A stretch of 64,000 bases of DNA from Candidatus Obscuribacterales bacterium (GCA_019745415.1 JAIETF010000064.1:45992-109991); one strand, 5' to 3'. Numbered from the stretch's first letter, positions 1 through 9,036 are shown. The notes: generated by a model from the letters alone, not told the origin. Program-made: numbers and translations.

Positions 1-1642
1 CATCGACAATATCACCGCTATGGCAGCCAAATTCGTGCTTTAGATCGTAATAGGCAATTGTGGCATAATGCGAAAGGTCGTCTTGAAAAAAGATAGCGGC
101 AAGATCAAGATCGGTACGATAAGTGCCGTTGCGCCAGAAGACAAAAAGACGCAAGGTGTCTTTTGCGCTAAGCTCGAAGCGACTGCCGCGTGCGGCTGTA
201 TAGAGAGCCTTCGATGCAGATCTAAGAGCAAAGGGCTGATTAAGTCTCTTTAGATCAGGCGATACATAACATCTGCCCAAAGGCGGTAGCTTGGCAAAAC
301 GCTGCCTCAGCTCAACCTCAATAATCTGCACCAACTCTAAACAAAGACTCTCTGGCAATTGAGGAAGTTTATCTTCAACACAAAAGGCTTTAGCAGTTGG
401 TCCTTTAGGCATAAAGACACGACAAGACCGCTTCTGGCTGCGGTGCTTGAAATGTTCAGCCAGCTGCAAAAGACTCGGCGTCGGCACCTCACCAATTACA
501 GTACAATAGACACTGAGCACTTGCTTGTGCCATTCACCATTGTCTTTCTCAGAGCCACCAGCTGATCTTCTCAAAAGCAGATCTAGGCGTCTTGAAAGCT
601 CCCCTGGTCGGGTCTTTAGCAGATTCAAAGCTTGCCTCAGGTCTTGAGCAAGATATCTTTCTACAAGGCTATTGAAGCTATTTAGTGCTTTCTTATTTCT
701 GAGCTTTGTAATTGCATCAAAAAAGTGTGGATATCTATCTTTGAATTCACCGGGGTGAAGTCTTTCTGCCAGCCTAATAAAACGCTGCGGATAGCGTGAG
801 AGGTCTTCCACCAAATGCGGTGTCTGTTCAAGCGCTCTTAAAAGTAAATGTCTTGTCTTTCTATCAAAACTCTTATATTTTGTGCGCTCACCTAGCGATA
901 TATCGCCATCACTCAAAGCCGCGGCAAAGCGCAGAACATCTATGCCGGTTTCCAGATGTCCGACTATATAGTCACTGACTAGAGCCCAATGCTCGGGCTT
1001 GTCTCTGCCATACAAATAAAGAGCTTTTAGAACAACGGCTTTGATCTCGCGGTTTGCAGGAGTGGTCTTGATAAAATCAATTGGATTGCGACCGTTTTCA
1101 GGCAAATAGACACGCAAAAACCAGGTTAGATCGCTTTGTGCCTGCAAGTCGAGAGATACAGGTGAATCAATCAGCGGTCTGAAGAGTTCTTCAAACTGTT
1201 CCAGGCTTCCGAGTTCAATTTTTTGAAAGCTGCTGTACTCAGCCAGAGCTGGGCGCGGTCTTTTAATTGACGGCGGAATAAATTTGCCGTCGGTAAAGTA
1301 GTGGCTGAGCGCGTTTATGTATAGCAGGGCATCTGCCATAGACATAACTTGCTCAGGAAAATTAGGATACATGGGCAAAACCACTGCAGCCCAGTTTCCT
1401 CGAGCGCGCAGGGCGGTGCAACAGACCGCATTCAACTCGTTTAGGTCTTCTTGCGATAATTGTCTTATCTGCTTGAATAGGTCTTCTGAAAGCAGATAGC
1501 CAAAATATTCAAGATTGGCAATTAGTGAAGCATGCAAATTGGCTGGACAATTCTGTGCATTTTCTCTTGGTGGAAAAAAAAGACGGCGAGCTCTGCGCAA
1601 GAAGACTTCATTCAGTTCGCCATTGACTGAGATACTTGGCAT
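1..1642 (-). CDS. TerD-associated large cytoplasmic protein, 3' end cut by window edge (MXAN_6230/SCO0854-like)
   Basis: An uninterrupted minus-strand reading frame runs from an ATG at 1642 off the left edge, giving about 547 visible residues. The frame has an in-frame stop five codons upstream of the ATG. The N-terminal part carries a pattern MYPNFPEQVM followed by ALLYINALSHY, the middle has LRFAAALSDGDISLGE and later LHPGEFKDRYP and PGELSRRLDLLLR, and the visible end has DLDLAAIFF and HSGDIVD, which resembles the TerD-type beta fold. From memory these patterns match large proteins of the MXAN_6230/SCO0854 family found near tellurite-resistance (ter) genes in Streptomyces and Myxococcus. 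The RING-like part named in that family is not visible in this stretch. No signal peptide or membrane segment is seen, so it is probably cytoplasmic. The biochemical function is unknown. The next gene (1841) is divergent. Confidence 0.6.
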   Translation of the reverse strand, partial: MPSISVNGELNEVFLRRARRLFFPPRENAQNCPANLHASLIANLEYFGYLLSEDLFKQIRQLSQEDLNELNAVCCTALRARGNWAAVVLPMYPNFPEQVMSMADALLYINALSHYFTDGKFIPPSIKRPRPALAEYSSFQKIELGSLEQFEELFRPLIDSPVSLDLQAQSDLTWFLRVYLPENGRNPIDFIKTTPANREIKAVVLKALYLYGRDKPEHWALVSDYIVGHLETGIDVLRFAAALSDGDISLGERTKYKSFDRKTRHLLLRALEQTPHLVEDLSRYPQRFIRLAERLHPGEFKDRYPHFFDAITKLRNKKALNSFNSLVERYLAQDLRQALNLLKTRPGELSRRLDLLLRRSAGGSEKDNGEWHKQVLSVYCTVIGEVPTPSLLQLAEHFKHRSQKRSCRVFMPKGPTAKAFCVEDKLPQLPESLCLELVQIIEVELRQRFAKLPPLGRCYVSPDLKRLNQPFALRSASKALYTAARGSRFELSAKDTLRLFVFWRNGTYRTDLDLAAIFFQDDLSHYATIAYYDLKHEFGCHSGDIVD

Positions 1643-1665
1643 TACCGTCCGCACTTAGTAAGGGT

Positions 1666-1727
1666 GTCGCGGAGAGCGGAAGCTCTGATTTCCATGATTT
1701 AGAAGGAAGAACTTCCATAGCCGCGAC
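1666..1727. other. Nested inverted repeat in divergent intergenic region
   Basis: GTCGCGG at 1666-1672 is complementary to CCGCGAC at 1721-1727, and inside it GGAAG pairs with CTTCC (1712-1716). On the plus strand the structure is followed by a T-rich stretch (CTTATTATTTT). It lies in the 200-bp gap between two divergently transcribed genes, so it could be a leader RNA structure or a paired operator. The outer loop is long, so stability is doubtful. Confidence 0.25.
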
Positions 1728-1840
1728 CTTATTATTTTGCCCAGTGCTCATCTCTCTAAACGCAAAGTAATCTGCCCTCTACACCTTGTTAACCGATCAA
1801 GCCCTATGCTCTGGCCGTCACCAATAGGAAGGTAAGTTTT

Positions 1841-2197
1841 ATGACCTGTGGAGTTTATGATTACTCGGCTGGTGCCTGCACTACCGCTCAGAAGCCGACT
1901 ATTTTGATTGGTTGCTTGGAATTTGAAGGTCCCTTTGATAGACCCTGGGATATAGCTGAGAAAAAAGGGGTTTATGCCGTTCTCTGTCTGACCGATGGGC
2001 TTTACGAATTGCTAGATATCGGCTTTTCAGAAAATCTTAGAGCGTCCTTGCTCAATCATCCAGACCAAGATGACTGGCTCGATGAATTTTGTGGATCACT
2101 GGTGGCGGCAGTGCTCTACAGCGATGAGATGACCGATGATGAAGCCACCTTATTGATAGATTCTATTGAACGCGAATTAAGTCAGAACGAGTTCTAA
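1841..2197 (+). CDS. Small GIY-YIG-fold-like protein
   Basis: 118-residue protein starting at ATG 1841 behind an AGGAAGG ribosome binding site. The central part reads GVYAVLCLTDGLYELLDIG, then SENLRASLLNHPDQDDW and GSLVAAVLYSDEM. This has the order of the GIY-YIG fold (a GxY strand, a second strand ending in (D/V)IGxSxN, then an Arg-containing helix), with the YIG motif degenerated to DIG. Similar small proteins are annotated as GIY-YIG nuclease-like, but the usual catalytic Tyr pair and Glu are not clearly retained here, so nuclease activity is doubtful. The stop overlaps the stop of the convergent membrane protein gene by a few bases. Function unknown. Confidence 0.6.
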   Translation: MTCGVYDYSAGACTTAQKPTILIGCLEFEGPFDRPWDIAEKKGVYAVLCLTDGLYELLDIGFSENLRASLLNHPDQDDWLDEFCGSLVAAVLYSDEMTDDEATLLIDSIERELSQNEF

Positions 2198-4374
2198 GGC
2201 TGATCTATCATTTTGGTTTCAGGTTCAAGTTCTGGCTCAGCTTTTCCATAGCCATCTTCGCTCTCAGCTTTACTGGTGAAATGAAAAGCCAAAGCATACA
2301 AAACCAGGGCAAGCAAATTCATAGCGGCAATACCTGTAATCATGGAGACATATTCCATCGCCCCACCAACCAAGGTACCCAGTAGGTTCATACCAAGTAA
2401 ACGCGACTGGTCTTTGCAATTACTGAAAGTAATTGCAAAAATCCAGGCAGCAAATGGTATGGGCAACGCCAGAAATAAACTTGAGATTATTGTCCTAGGC
2501 ACGATATCTAGCCCGGCAAAGACCGAAATAGGTATGAAATAAGAGAGTACCAAACTGACAAAAATGCAGATATAGGGAAGCTTGAGGTTTTTCGATTTGC
2601 ACTTGAGTTGAATCAAGTTAGCAATCAAGATCATAAAGAGAACTGCACTGATCACAAAGGCATTTGTCAACCATGTGGCGCCAAGCACCAAGCCCATCTG
2701 CGAGACGCTTTTCACTTCAAGCAGCATAAAGCCGGCGCCTAGGCAAAACATTGCCCGGCTGAGATTTTCTTTGGTTGTAGCACCAAAAGAGCGGCGCACA
2801 AAGCCCCAACCAATGAGCAGTGTAAAGAGCAGACCCGCGCAATAGGTAAGACTCATCTCTCTGCCGCGCAAAAATAGAAACGGCCAGTCATCAGTGGTTG
2901 TTTCCACACGATCCCAGTCTGCTATCAGCTTAGGAACATGATTGTCTTCAACATATTTGCGATTGAACTGTTTATAGCCTGCAGCCAGGGCAGCTTGCTT
3001 ATCTAAACCAGGACCAATGAGAATAGTGACAGCCTGTCCATTTGGAGACCAGAAAGCAAGAGGTTCTTCGCCGAAAACCTTTTCTATGGTCTTAAAGACC
3101 CTAATTTCTTGCCACCAGGTCATGGCATAGAAGGTGACTGCCAGTATACCCTTATCGTTCAGGAGCCTTTTCGCATTTTTGAAGCTCTCTTCAGTGTAGA
3201 TATAGTTATCCAGCCGAATCGAAGACATAGATGAAAAGGCTGCGTGAGCATCTAGGTAAGCAAAATCTACCAAGTCATATTTTTTCTGACAGCGCTGCAT
3301 ATAGGCCCTGGCATCGTCAATATGAACCGTGACCGCAGGATTGTCGTAGGGCTTTTCCGGATGAAGTTTTTTGCCTTTCTCAATGAATGTCTTGTCTAGT
3401 TCAACAGCATCTATAGAGGTTAGCCCGTGTCTAAGACCGCAAGCTAAGTCATTGCCTGCACCGGCGGCTATGATCATTGCGGTTCTAGGCTTACTGCCGA
3501 TTAAGTCGTAGAGCATGTCATAGTAGCGCAGCACCTTTTCCTTTTGCTTTTCGGTAAGGCGCCCGACTGTTTCAGGTCGGTTATCGTAAGCCCCCATGAT
3601 GCCATCATGATTGACGTCGATGTTGTAACCATAAAATAGTTCAGGGCTATTGCCGTCGGCAGGTATGATGCCGTCTCTCACACTGATGCGATAATACGGT
3701 GACCAGATTACACCCGGATCGGCGGTGGCAAAGCCCAAAATGGTGGCAACAAGCAAGGCCGAAATTTGCAAAGGCTTGCGAAAGAAATAACTGCCCACCA
3801 CAAAGATCAGAAGCATCCACCAGCCAGGCGGCAAGGAGAAAAAGGACATCAGAGAGAAACAAAAGACGCCAAGCAAACTGGCGGCAATATCAACAGTGTA
3901 GGCTTGCAGAGGCTTAAGCTGATCAAAGAGAGAGCCTATCTTTTGGCCAACCCCAATAAAGGTCAAAACAAGCAGATAATAGACACCCATCAAGACGGCA
4001 TAGCCTTTGAAGGTCTGCAGGACATAATCGACCGGGCGGCTTACGTCCATAGCCTTCCAGGCAATCGGACCGACTATGTAATATTCAGTAGGGTCGACAA
4101 TGGTGATATGAACCAGCTTTAGCGGATCGGCAAAACAAATTAAAGAAACAATGCCGAGCAAAGCAAAAGGGACCCATTTCTTCCAGTCTCTAGATGATTT
4201 GCTGAGGGCGAGACCCACGCCTAGGCCAAATAGACAGGCCATGAGCGGGACATTCTTGAAATAAGCAAAAGTTCTAATCTCTGATGACAGCCATCGAATG
4301 ATCATGAGCTCAAGGAAGAGAGAAAAGAAGCTGATTGCGGCGAGTTCTATGACAATTTTGCGGGTGCTGGTCAT
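2194..4374 (-). CDS. Polytopic membrane protein with spermidine-synthase-like methyltransferase-fold domain
   Basis: Start chosen at ATG 4374 (MTSTRK...), which has an AGAGG site five bases upstream; an upstream in-frame start at 4404 lacks one. The 726-residue protein has about seven N-terminal membrane helices (residues ~10-220), a soluble Rossmann-type domain (~220-500) and about six C-terminal helices. The soluble part carries a nucleotide-binding loop MIIAAGAGND, an acidic strand end AVELDKTF, HIDDARAYM and DLVDFAYLD, the order seen in spermidine synthase/SAM-dependent methyltransferase folds. Such membrane-fused polyamine-synthase-like proteins occur in many bacteria and their substrate is usually unknown. 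The glycine-rich loop differs from canonical SpeE (GAGND rather than GGGDG), so aminopropyl transfer should not be assumed. Its end touches the convergent gene at 2197. Confidence 0.75.
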   Translation of the reverse strand: MTSTRKIVIELAAISFFSLFLELMIIRWLSSEIRTFAYFKNVPLMACLFGLGVGLALSKSSRDWKKWVPFALLGIVSLICFADPLKLVHITIVDPTEYYIVGPIAWKAMDVSRPVDYVLQTFKGYAVLMGVYYLLVLTFIGVGQKIGSLFDQLKPLQAYTVDIAASLLGVFCFSLMSFFSLPPGWWMLLIFVVGSYFFRKPLQISALLVATILGFATADPGVIWSPYYRISVRDGIIPADGNSPELFYGYNIDVNHDGIMGAYDNRPETVGRLTEKQKEKVLRYYDMLYDLIGSKPRTAMIIAAGAGNDLACGLRHGLTSIDAVELDKTFIEKGKKLHPEKPYDNPAVTVHIDDARAYMQRCQKKYDLVDFAYLDAHAAFSSMSSIRLDNYIYTEESFKNAKRLLNDKGILAVTFYAMTWWQEIRVFKTIEKVFGEEPLAFWSPNGQAVTILIGPGLDKQAALAAGYKQFNRKYVEDNHVPKLIADWDRVETTTDDWPFLFLRGREMSLTYCAGLLFTLLIGWGFVRRSFGATTKENLSRAMFCLGAGFMLLEVKSVSQMGLVLGATWLTNAFVISAVLFMILIANLIQLKCKSKNLKLPYICIFVSLVLSYFIPISVFAGLDIVPRTIISSLFLALPIPFAAWIFAITFSNCKDQSRLLGMNLLGTLVGGAMEYVSMITGIAAMNLLALVLYALAFHFTSKAESEDGYGKAEPELEPETKMIDQP

Positions 4375-4485
4375 TATTACCTCTTTTGACCCAAAACTCT
4401 CCAATTACTTTCCTGATGGACTTGCTAGTATCCATCTTTGCATCGCCAGTATCCGGAGTAAATTATCCGTTCTCTTAAGCATCTA

Positions 4486-4501
4486 TGCCAAGCACTTGGC
4501 A
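4486..4501. promoter_or_regulatory. 16-bp perfect palindrome upstream of membrane protein gene
   Basis: TGCCAAG-CA-CTTGGCA is a perfect inverted repeat with a two-base centre. It sits about 110 bp upstream of the 4374 start and about 20 bp past the stop of the preceding minus-strand gene. There is no T-run after it on the minus strand, and the two-base centre is poor for a hairpin, so a dimeric repressor operator is more likely than a terminator. No regulator is identified. Confidence 0.35.
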
Positions 4502-4522
4502 GTTTCAAACTATAAAAACCAT

Positions 4523-5455
4523 TTAGGATGAGCTGTCTTTCTGACTCGAACTGGGCAGCCAGACCTCAATAAAGCCTTCGGGCATGGTATGCCCCTGGCT
4601 TCTTATCAGACGCGCCTCGCCATCGCTCAATTTTAGCTTCTCTTTCAGACTAAGCAAAAGTTCTTCGGCAAACTCCTTTTCTCGGCGCAGATAGTACTTT
4701 ACCAAAAGGGTTTTGCCCGTCTCTTTAGCGGCTCGACAATGAACAGTTGCACCTTTTGAAGCAATGAACTCTTTTGCTTCATGTTCTAATTCGCTACTAC
4801 CTTCAGGGTACTGAATATAGACAGTCATTTCATCAAATCGATTGCTTTGCAAAGGCTTTGCTTCAGTCTGCTGGTTTGTACTTTCATTGGCACTGTTTTC
4901 ATGACCATAGGCAGCTTTCTTTATCTGGTTTGACTTGCCTATGGCCTTTTGCACTCTAGAAATTGCCCCCAGGGTTGAAAGCCAGTCAGAAGAGGCTGTG
5001 CCGTCACTATTGCTGGTCGGCGTCAACCTGGCTACTTCTATTTCTAACAATGACTGCACTTCCGACGGTGCCACAGAGGCCAGTAACTGCAAGTTGCGAC
5101 CAGCTTTTTCGCGATCGTTTGAAAGGTCAAATGAGGCAGGATTTTTCAAATATAGCTCAACAACTTTGACCGACCAGTCATGTCGGTCTTTTATCTCAGC
5201 CTGTATGCCGGCTCTTCTAGTACTTTCTTCTTGTGCCTTTTTATCGATTAGAGTTATTGTTGATGAGACTATGGCAATAACAACTGTAGTACAGACTGGC
5301 AAAATTATCGGCAGCCAGGTCTTTTTGAATGAACGGTCATGAGCGAACTTATGATTATCGAGCTTTAGTTTTTCTCGCTCGATCTCAAGTTTATGTTCGT
5401 CGATACGCAACTTACGTTCGTCGTTGCTTAGATTGTCTTGTTGTTTATCGGACAT
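4523..5455 (-). CDS. Unknown single-pass membrane protein with charged N-terminal coiled coil
   Basis: 310 residues from ATG 5455; a TTG two codons earlier is also possible, and neither has a strong ribosome binding site. Residues ~10-40 are a highly charged heptad-like stretch (KLRIDEHKLEIEREKLKLD). A single hydrophobic helix follows at ~48-70 (WLPIILPVCTTVVIAIVSS), then a Lys/Glu-rich region, a Ser/Asn/Gln-rich linker at ~150-205, and a compact C-terminal domain (~210-300) beginning TVYIQYPEGSS and ending GFIEVWLP. The topology suggests a cytoplasmic coiled coil with an external C-terminal domain, or the reverse. I do not recognise the family. It is the gene upstream of the spermidine-synthase-like protein on the same strand, separated by about 150 bp containing a palindrome. 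Confidence 0.65.
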   Translation of the reverse strand: MSDKQQDNLSNDERKLRIDEHKLEIEREKLKLDNHKFAHDRSFKKTWLPIILPVCTTVVIAIVSSTITLIDKKAQEESTRRAGIQAEIKDRHDWSVKVVELYLKNPASFDLSNDREKAGRNLQLLASVAPSEVQSLLEIEVARLTPTSNSDGTASSDWLSTLGAISRVQKAIGKSNQIKKAAYGHENSANESTNQQTEAKPLQSNRFDEMTVYIQYPEGSSELEHEAKEFIASKGATVHCRAAKETGKTLLVKYYLRREKEFAEELLLSLKEKLKLSDGEARLIRSQGHTMPEGFIEVWLPSSSQKDSSS

Positions 5456-5564
5456 AGACAATGACTCAATTCAAAACTACATAATCTGCATACCCTTTCA
5501 ATGCCAAAATTCTTCTCATCGCGAGCCATCGACTTGTCATCTAATGCATTCAAGAACCGACCAG

Positions 5565-7292
5565 CTAGTAACTTAGCCTCAAGAGAAGTCCTGAGATTTT
5601 GTCTTTTACAGCTTGCTCTTCGCTATCTTTACTGGGGCTGGACAGAAGCTTTCTAATAGACTCTCGTGTTTCCTTTGGAACAGTTCCGTATAGAAGCGCC
5701 AGGCTTTTATCTGCTTGTGCGGCATCGGTAAGGGCAGCTGCCTTGCGATCATCATCTTGGGCCTGGTCGCGCTGCCTCTCGCCATAAAGTCCAACTGCGA
5801 CGATAGCGCCGGTGAGACGCTCATAATAAGTCTTATCTTGTTTGACTTGATAGGCGCTCCAATCGACTAGACGCTGTGCCATTTCACTTGATTTGACTGG
5901 TTCGGTGGCAGAGAAGAAATCTTTCGCCGCAGGGCTTATATTGTTTTCCAAGCCCCAAGTGTTTTTTATTTGATATTGGGGAAAACCAAAGTCGTTTCTT
6001 CTATCTTGAATGAGCAATGAGTGAGTATCCATGAACATTCTAGAGAAGAGTTCGCTGATTGTCTGTTTGTCTGACTTGCCGTCTAAGACGTCAAAGGTAT
6101 TGCCGCTTTGAAAAATGGCATTGCCGGTATAGACACCCACTGCTAAGGGCAGCTTACCGGCTTCCTTGGCTTGCTTGACGATTTCATCAAGTTCCTTCTG
6201 GCTTGCATAGCCGGTCACCCATTTCTTATCTTCAGGTTCTGTATTGGTATTGACCAAGATCCTGTCTTTATAATCTTTTCCGGTTATCTGATTGAGAATT
6301 CGTGATTCACCGACCATAGTGGAAGCCGCACCAGGACTGGTATCACGTCCTTCGGGTTTATTGAGATTTGCCAGTTCGGCTTTCTCAGGCAAAGAGGCGT
6401 CCCTCTTATAAACCAGGCGATTGCCGTCGCTGCGACTGACATACTGCAACTGACCTTCAGCCTTGCCTTCTTGTCTCATAAGAGCATAGTAAGTATTGGC
6501 TGCGGTCAAGCGAAAAATATTCTCGGCCAGGCGCTGTTTGTCTTGTCCGTAAGCACGATTATCTGCATGCTCTCCGAATGATTGCATACTTTGACGGTCT
6601 AGCTTGACCTCCAAACCTCTGACATTGGTCTTGCCGGTCAAAGCTACATCAGCAACCATTGAGGTAACCCTTGAGGGCTCGGCTGTCTTACCAGATAGCA
6701 GCAGACCCTCAACAGTGGCCATGGCACAAGTATCAAAACTGCCCTGGCTGCGATCCTCTGGTCTGGCGACCATATTCATAAGTTGTTCAGCCACTCTTAT
6801 TCGCTGGCGATCCGAGGCTATACCTTCACCACTCTTACCGATTGCAGCACTTTGTCCGGGCTCTGTACTCTCTAGAAGACGACCGATATCTTTGTAGACT
6901 TTCTGTACTTCCTCGGCAGACAGTCCATTGACTCGGGCGTTTCGCTCAAAAGTCTCAACATCGCTGACAAATTGTTCCAGTTCTCGCTTTGAGTTTGGAT
7001 AGCCTGGGTTGCTGATTGTCTTTTCAGCCAGCTCGAGAAGTTTACGCCCTTCTGAAGATACCGCACCAGCTGCCTGTGATGAATCAATACCGGGCTTGAT
7101 AAATTCAAGCTTTGGCAGTTCGGCTAATACGAATGTAGGCAGATGCTGACTGTCACTTTTTTCAGACTTTACTGAAGTGGCAGCGGACCCAGGACCAAAG
7201 ACACTAGCCCGCTCAGCATCCAAACCGCCGGGTTCAGCGGGCTTTCCTTCTTCTATTTGGGGTCTTTCCGACTCTTTAAGCTTGTCGACCAT
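5565..7292 (-). CDS. Anonymous protein with a papain-like catalytic constellation
   Basis: 575 residues from ATG 7292. The N-terminal ~170 residues are acidic and low in complexity, with an AELxKxIS-like helical stretch. From ~178 there is a compact domain: Gln183 followed six residues later by Cys189 in SQGSFDTCAMATVEGLLL, then His424 in DTHSLLIQD and Asn444-Thr-Trp446 in QIKNTWG. This reproduces the spacing of papain-family active sites (Gln-x5-Cys, His, Asn-x-Trp), although the Cys-His distance is larger than in papain. The stretch following the Cys helix is alpha-helical, as expected for the fold. There is no signal peptide, so if it is a protease it is cytoplasmic or exported by another route. 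The function is inferred from motif order only. Neighbouring genes are membrane proteins and rodA. Confidence 0.65.
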   Translation of the reverse strand: MVDKLKESERPQIEEGKPAEPGGLDAERASVFGPGSAATSVKSEKSDSQHLPTFVLAELPKLEFIKPGIDSSQAAGAVSSEGRKLLELAEKTISNPGYPNSKRELEQFVSDVETFERNARVNGLSAEEVQKVYKDIGRLLESTEPGQSAAIGKSGEGIASDRQRIRVAEQLMNMVARPEDRSQGSFDTCAMATVEGLLLSGKTAEPSRVTSMVADVALTGKTNVRGLEVKLDRQSMQSFGEHADNRAYGQDKQRLAENIFRLTAANTYYALMRQEGKAEGQLQYVSRSDGNRLVYKRDASLPEKAELANLNKPEGRDTSPGAASTMVGESRILNQITGKDYKDRILVNTNTEPEDKKWVTGYASQKELDEIVKQAKEAGKLPLAVGVYTGNAIFQSGNTFDVLDGKSDKQTISELFSRMFMDTHSLLIQDRRNDFGFPQYQIKNTWGLENNISPAAKDFFSATEPVKSSEMAQRLVDWSAYQVKQDKTYYERLTGAIVAVGLYGERQRDQAQDDDRKAAALTDAAQADKSLALLYGTVPKETRESIRKLLSSPSKDSEEQAVKDKISGLLLRLSY

Positions 7293-7349
7293 ACCAACCT
7301 ACCGGCAACAGGTTCTATATACCCGTTCAGGCAAGGTTTCCGGACACTA

Positions 7350-8657
7350 CTAGCCCCAGAGATCGTCTTTCTTTTCGCGTGGATTGTAGTAGTAGATTGA
7401 CTGCAATAGACCAATGGAGACCAGATCGACAATTAAGGCAGTACCGCCATAACTGAGGAAAGGTAACGGAACGCCCGCCACCGGCATAATGCCGATGGTC
7501 ATACCGATGTTGATGAAAGAGTGGAATAAGAACATGCACATTAGACCAATGGCTATAGCAGCCCCGGCGGGGTCGCCCCGAGACTGATGGGCGATGAAGA
7601 GAGCCCGCAGACAAATGACCAAGTAGGCTAAGACTACAAGTCCGCAGATTTTAAAGCCGAGTTCTTCGCCAATTACGGCAAAGATAAAGTCTGTATGCCG
7701 CTCTGGAATGAAAGCGCCTTGGGCCTGATTGCCATGCCCTAGTCCGGCCCCGGCAAAACCACCCGAACCGATTGCAATCAGACTCTGCAAAATGTGATAA
7801 CCAGAGCCGCGTGGATCGTCATATGGATTGACGAAACTAGTCAGACGTTTCTGTTGATACTCTTTCAAGACCCCCCACAAATGCGGACGGGCATGACCAA
7901 AGCCGTAGTTGGCGGCAACTATGGCGACAATCAATAAAAGTCTCAACCAAACTTTGAAATCTAAGCGGCGCCAGAAAAGCAAAAGGACAAGACCTAGAGC
8001 CACTAAGAAATAATGCCACCACTCAATGTTCACAGCATTGAGAATGAGACTGATTAGGGGGCTGACCAAAACTAAGATATCGGTGACTGTGGCGCCCGCC
8101 CAGTATGATAGACCCAAGAAGACCGCGCCGAATGTCAGTGAAGTGCCCAAGTCGGGCTGCTTGAACACCAAGACGGCAGGGGGACCCAAGATAAGCAAGA
8201 TCTTGAAAATGTCAAAGAAGCCATTAATCGGGAAGCGCCTTAGCCAGGCAGCCAATGAAAAAATTACTATCGGTTTGGCTACCTCTGAGGGTTGAAGCGT
8301 AATCGGGCCAAGGGCCAGCCAGCGCTGCGCCCCCTGAGCAGAATGTCCCTTGACCATTACCGCCACCAGCAAAGCCAGGTTGAGCAGATACAGGAAAGAG
8401 ACCATGTATTTGTTGGTCCAGAGCTTGTATGGAATGCGAGCGATGACAACCATAAGGAATAGCCCAGCCCACATATACTGCAGCTGCTTTTCAAAATAAC
8501 CCTGGGTGTGCTGCGAAAAATGCAGCACATTCAGGCCCACCATGATCAAAAAAGCAGTTGCTCCGAGAAGCCAAAAATCGATGCCTTGAACGGCACGAAT
8601 CAAGCTCCTCAGAGCACCAGGAACGAAGTTGAGATTGTCTAGGGTCTGGGTTGTCAA
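7350..8657 (-). CDS. rodA: RodA/FtsW/SpoVE-type SEDS peptidoglycan polymerase
   Basis: 435 residues from TTG 8657 with AAGGA upstream. About ten membrane helices. SEDS signatures are present: GHSAQGAQRWLALGP, QPSEVAKP, FKQPDLGTSL, and the C-terminal PVAGVPLPFLSYGGTALI with a conserved loop GERHTDFIFAVIGEELGF-like (here IPERHTDFIF). These are the hallmarks of SEDS glycosyltransferases that polymerise glycan strands from lipid II together with a class B PBP. RodA rather than FtsW is inferred from its rod-shape-family features and its place after the min genes. It is the last gene of a minus-strand series minC, minD, minE, rodA. A structured spacer precedes it and may uncouple it from minE. Confidence 0.9.
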   Translation of the reverse strand: MTTQTLDNLNFVPGALRSLIRAVQGIDFWLLGATAFLIMVGLNVLHFSQHTQGYFEKQLQYMWAGLFLMVVIARIPYKLWTNKYMVSFLYLLNLALLVAVMVKGHSAQGAQRWLALGPITLQPSEVAKPIVIFSLAAWLRRFPINGFFDIFKILLILGPPAVLVFKQPDLGTSLTFGAVFLGLSYWAGATVTDILVLVSPLISLILNAVNIEWWHYFLVALGLVLLLFWRRLDFKVWLRLLLIVAIVAANYGFGHARPHLWGVLKEYQQKRLTSFVNPYDDPRGSGYHILQSLIAIGSGGFAGAGLGHGNQAQGAFIPERHTDFIFAVIGEELGFKICGLVVLAYLVICLRALFIAHQSRGDPAGAAIAIGLMCMFLFHSFINIGMTIGIMPVAGVPLPFLSYGGTALIVDLVSIGLLQSIYYYNPREKKDDLWG

Positions 8658-8683
8658 AGTTATCCTTGTTTAGGTTTTGGCTC

Positions 8684-8721
8684 TCTCAAAGAAGGGTCTC
8701 TTGCGAGACCCCTGATTGAGA
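8684..8721 (-). terminator. Two-part hairpin in the minE-rodA spacer (terminator or attenuator candidate)
   Basis: A perfect seven-pair stem GGGTCTC/GAGACCC with a four-base loop lies at 8694-8711. It is flanked by a further TCTCAA/TTGAGA pairing (8684-8689 with 8716-8721). On the minus strand the inner stem is followed by TTCTTTGA, a poor T-tract. It could partly terminate min transcription before rodA, or protect an mRNA end. Confidence 0.4.
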
Positions 8722-8764
8722 AACTAAGCCAAATAGCCTAATTAGCCAGGCAGCAACTCAATGC

Positions 8765-9025
8765 TCAGCATTTTGATCTGAGCAAGCGGAAATTGGCAAT
8801 CAGAGATGCCCTCCGCTCATATTGTTGCAGATCAAACTGGGTTGTGTCTTTATCCAACTCGAAATAGCGGGATACAACTGCCACCAGTTCTTCTTCGAGA
8901 CTTTCCAGACGCCCAGCCGGCAGCTCTAGACGGTCATGCGTGAGCATATTACGCATGCGATCTTTGGCTGTGGTGCGGGCTCCGTCTGCTTTCGGTTGCA
9001 TGAACCATTCAAATATTCGTTGCAT
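8765..9025 (-). CDS. minE: Cell division topological specificity factor MinE
   Basis: 86 residues from ATG 9025 with an excellent AAGGAGGTC ribosome binding site. The N-terminal amphipathic stretch (QRIFEWFM) matches the membrane-binding helix of MinE. The anti-MinCD region follows (ARTTAKDRMRNMLTHDRLEL), with the typical KxRLxxxLxHDR-like pattern, and then the C-terminal dimerisation domain. Length is normal for the family. MinE displaces MinC from MinD and drives MinD ATP hydrolysis, placing the division site at mid-cell. It follows minD by 11 bp in a clear operon. Confidence 0.95.
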   Translation of the reverse strand: MQRIFEWFMQPKADGARTTAKDRMRNMLTHDRLELPAGRLESLEEELVAVVSRYFELDKDTTQFDLQQYERRASLIANFRLLRSKC

Positions 9026-9036
9026 GATTGACCTCC

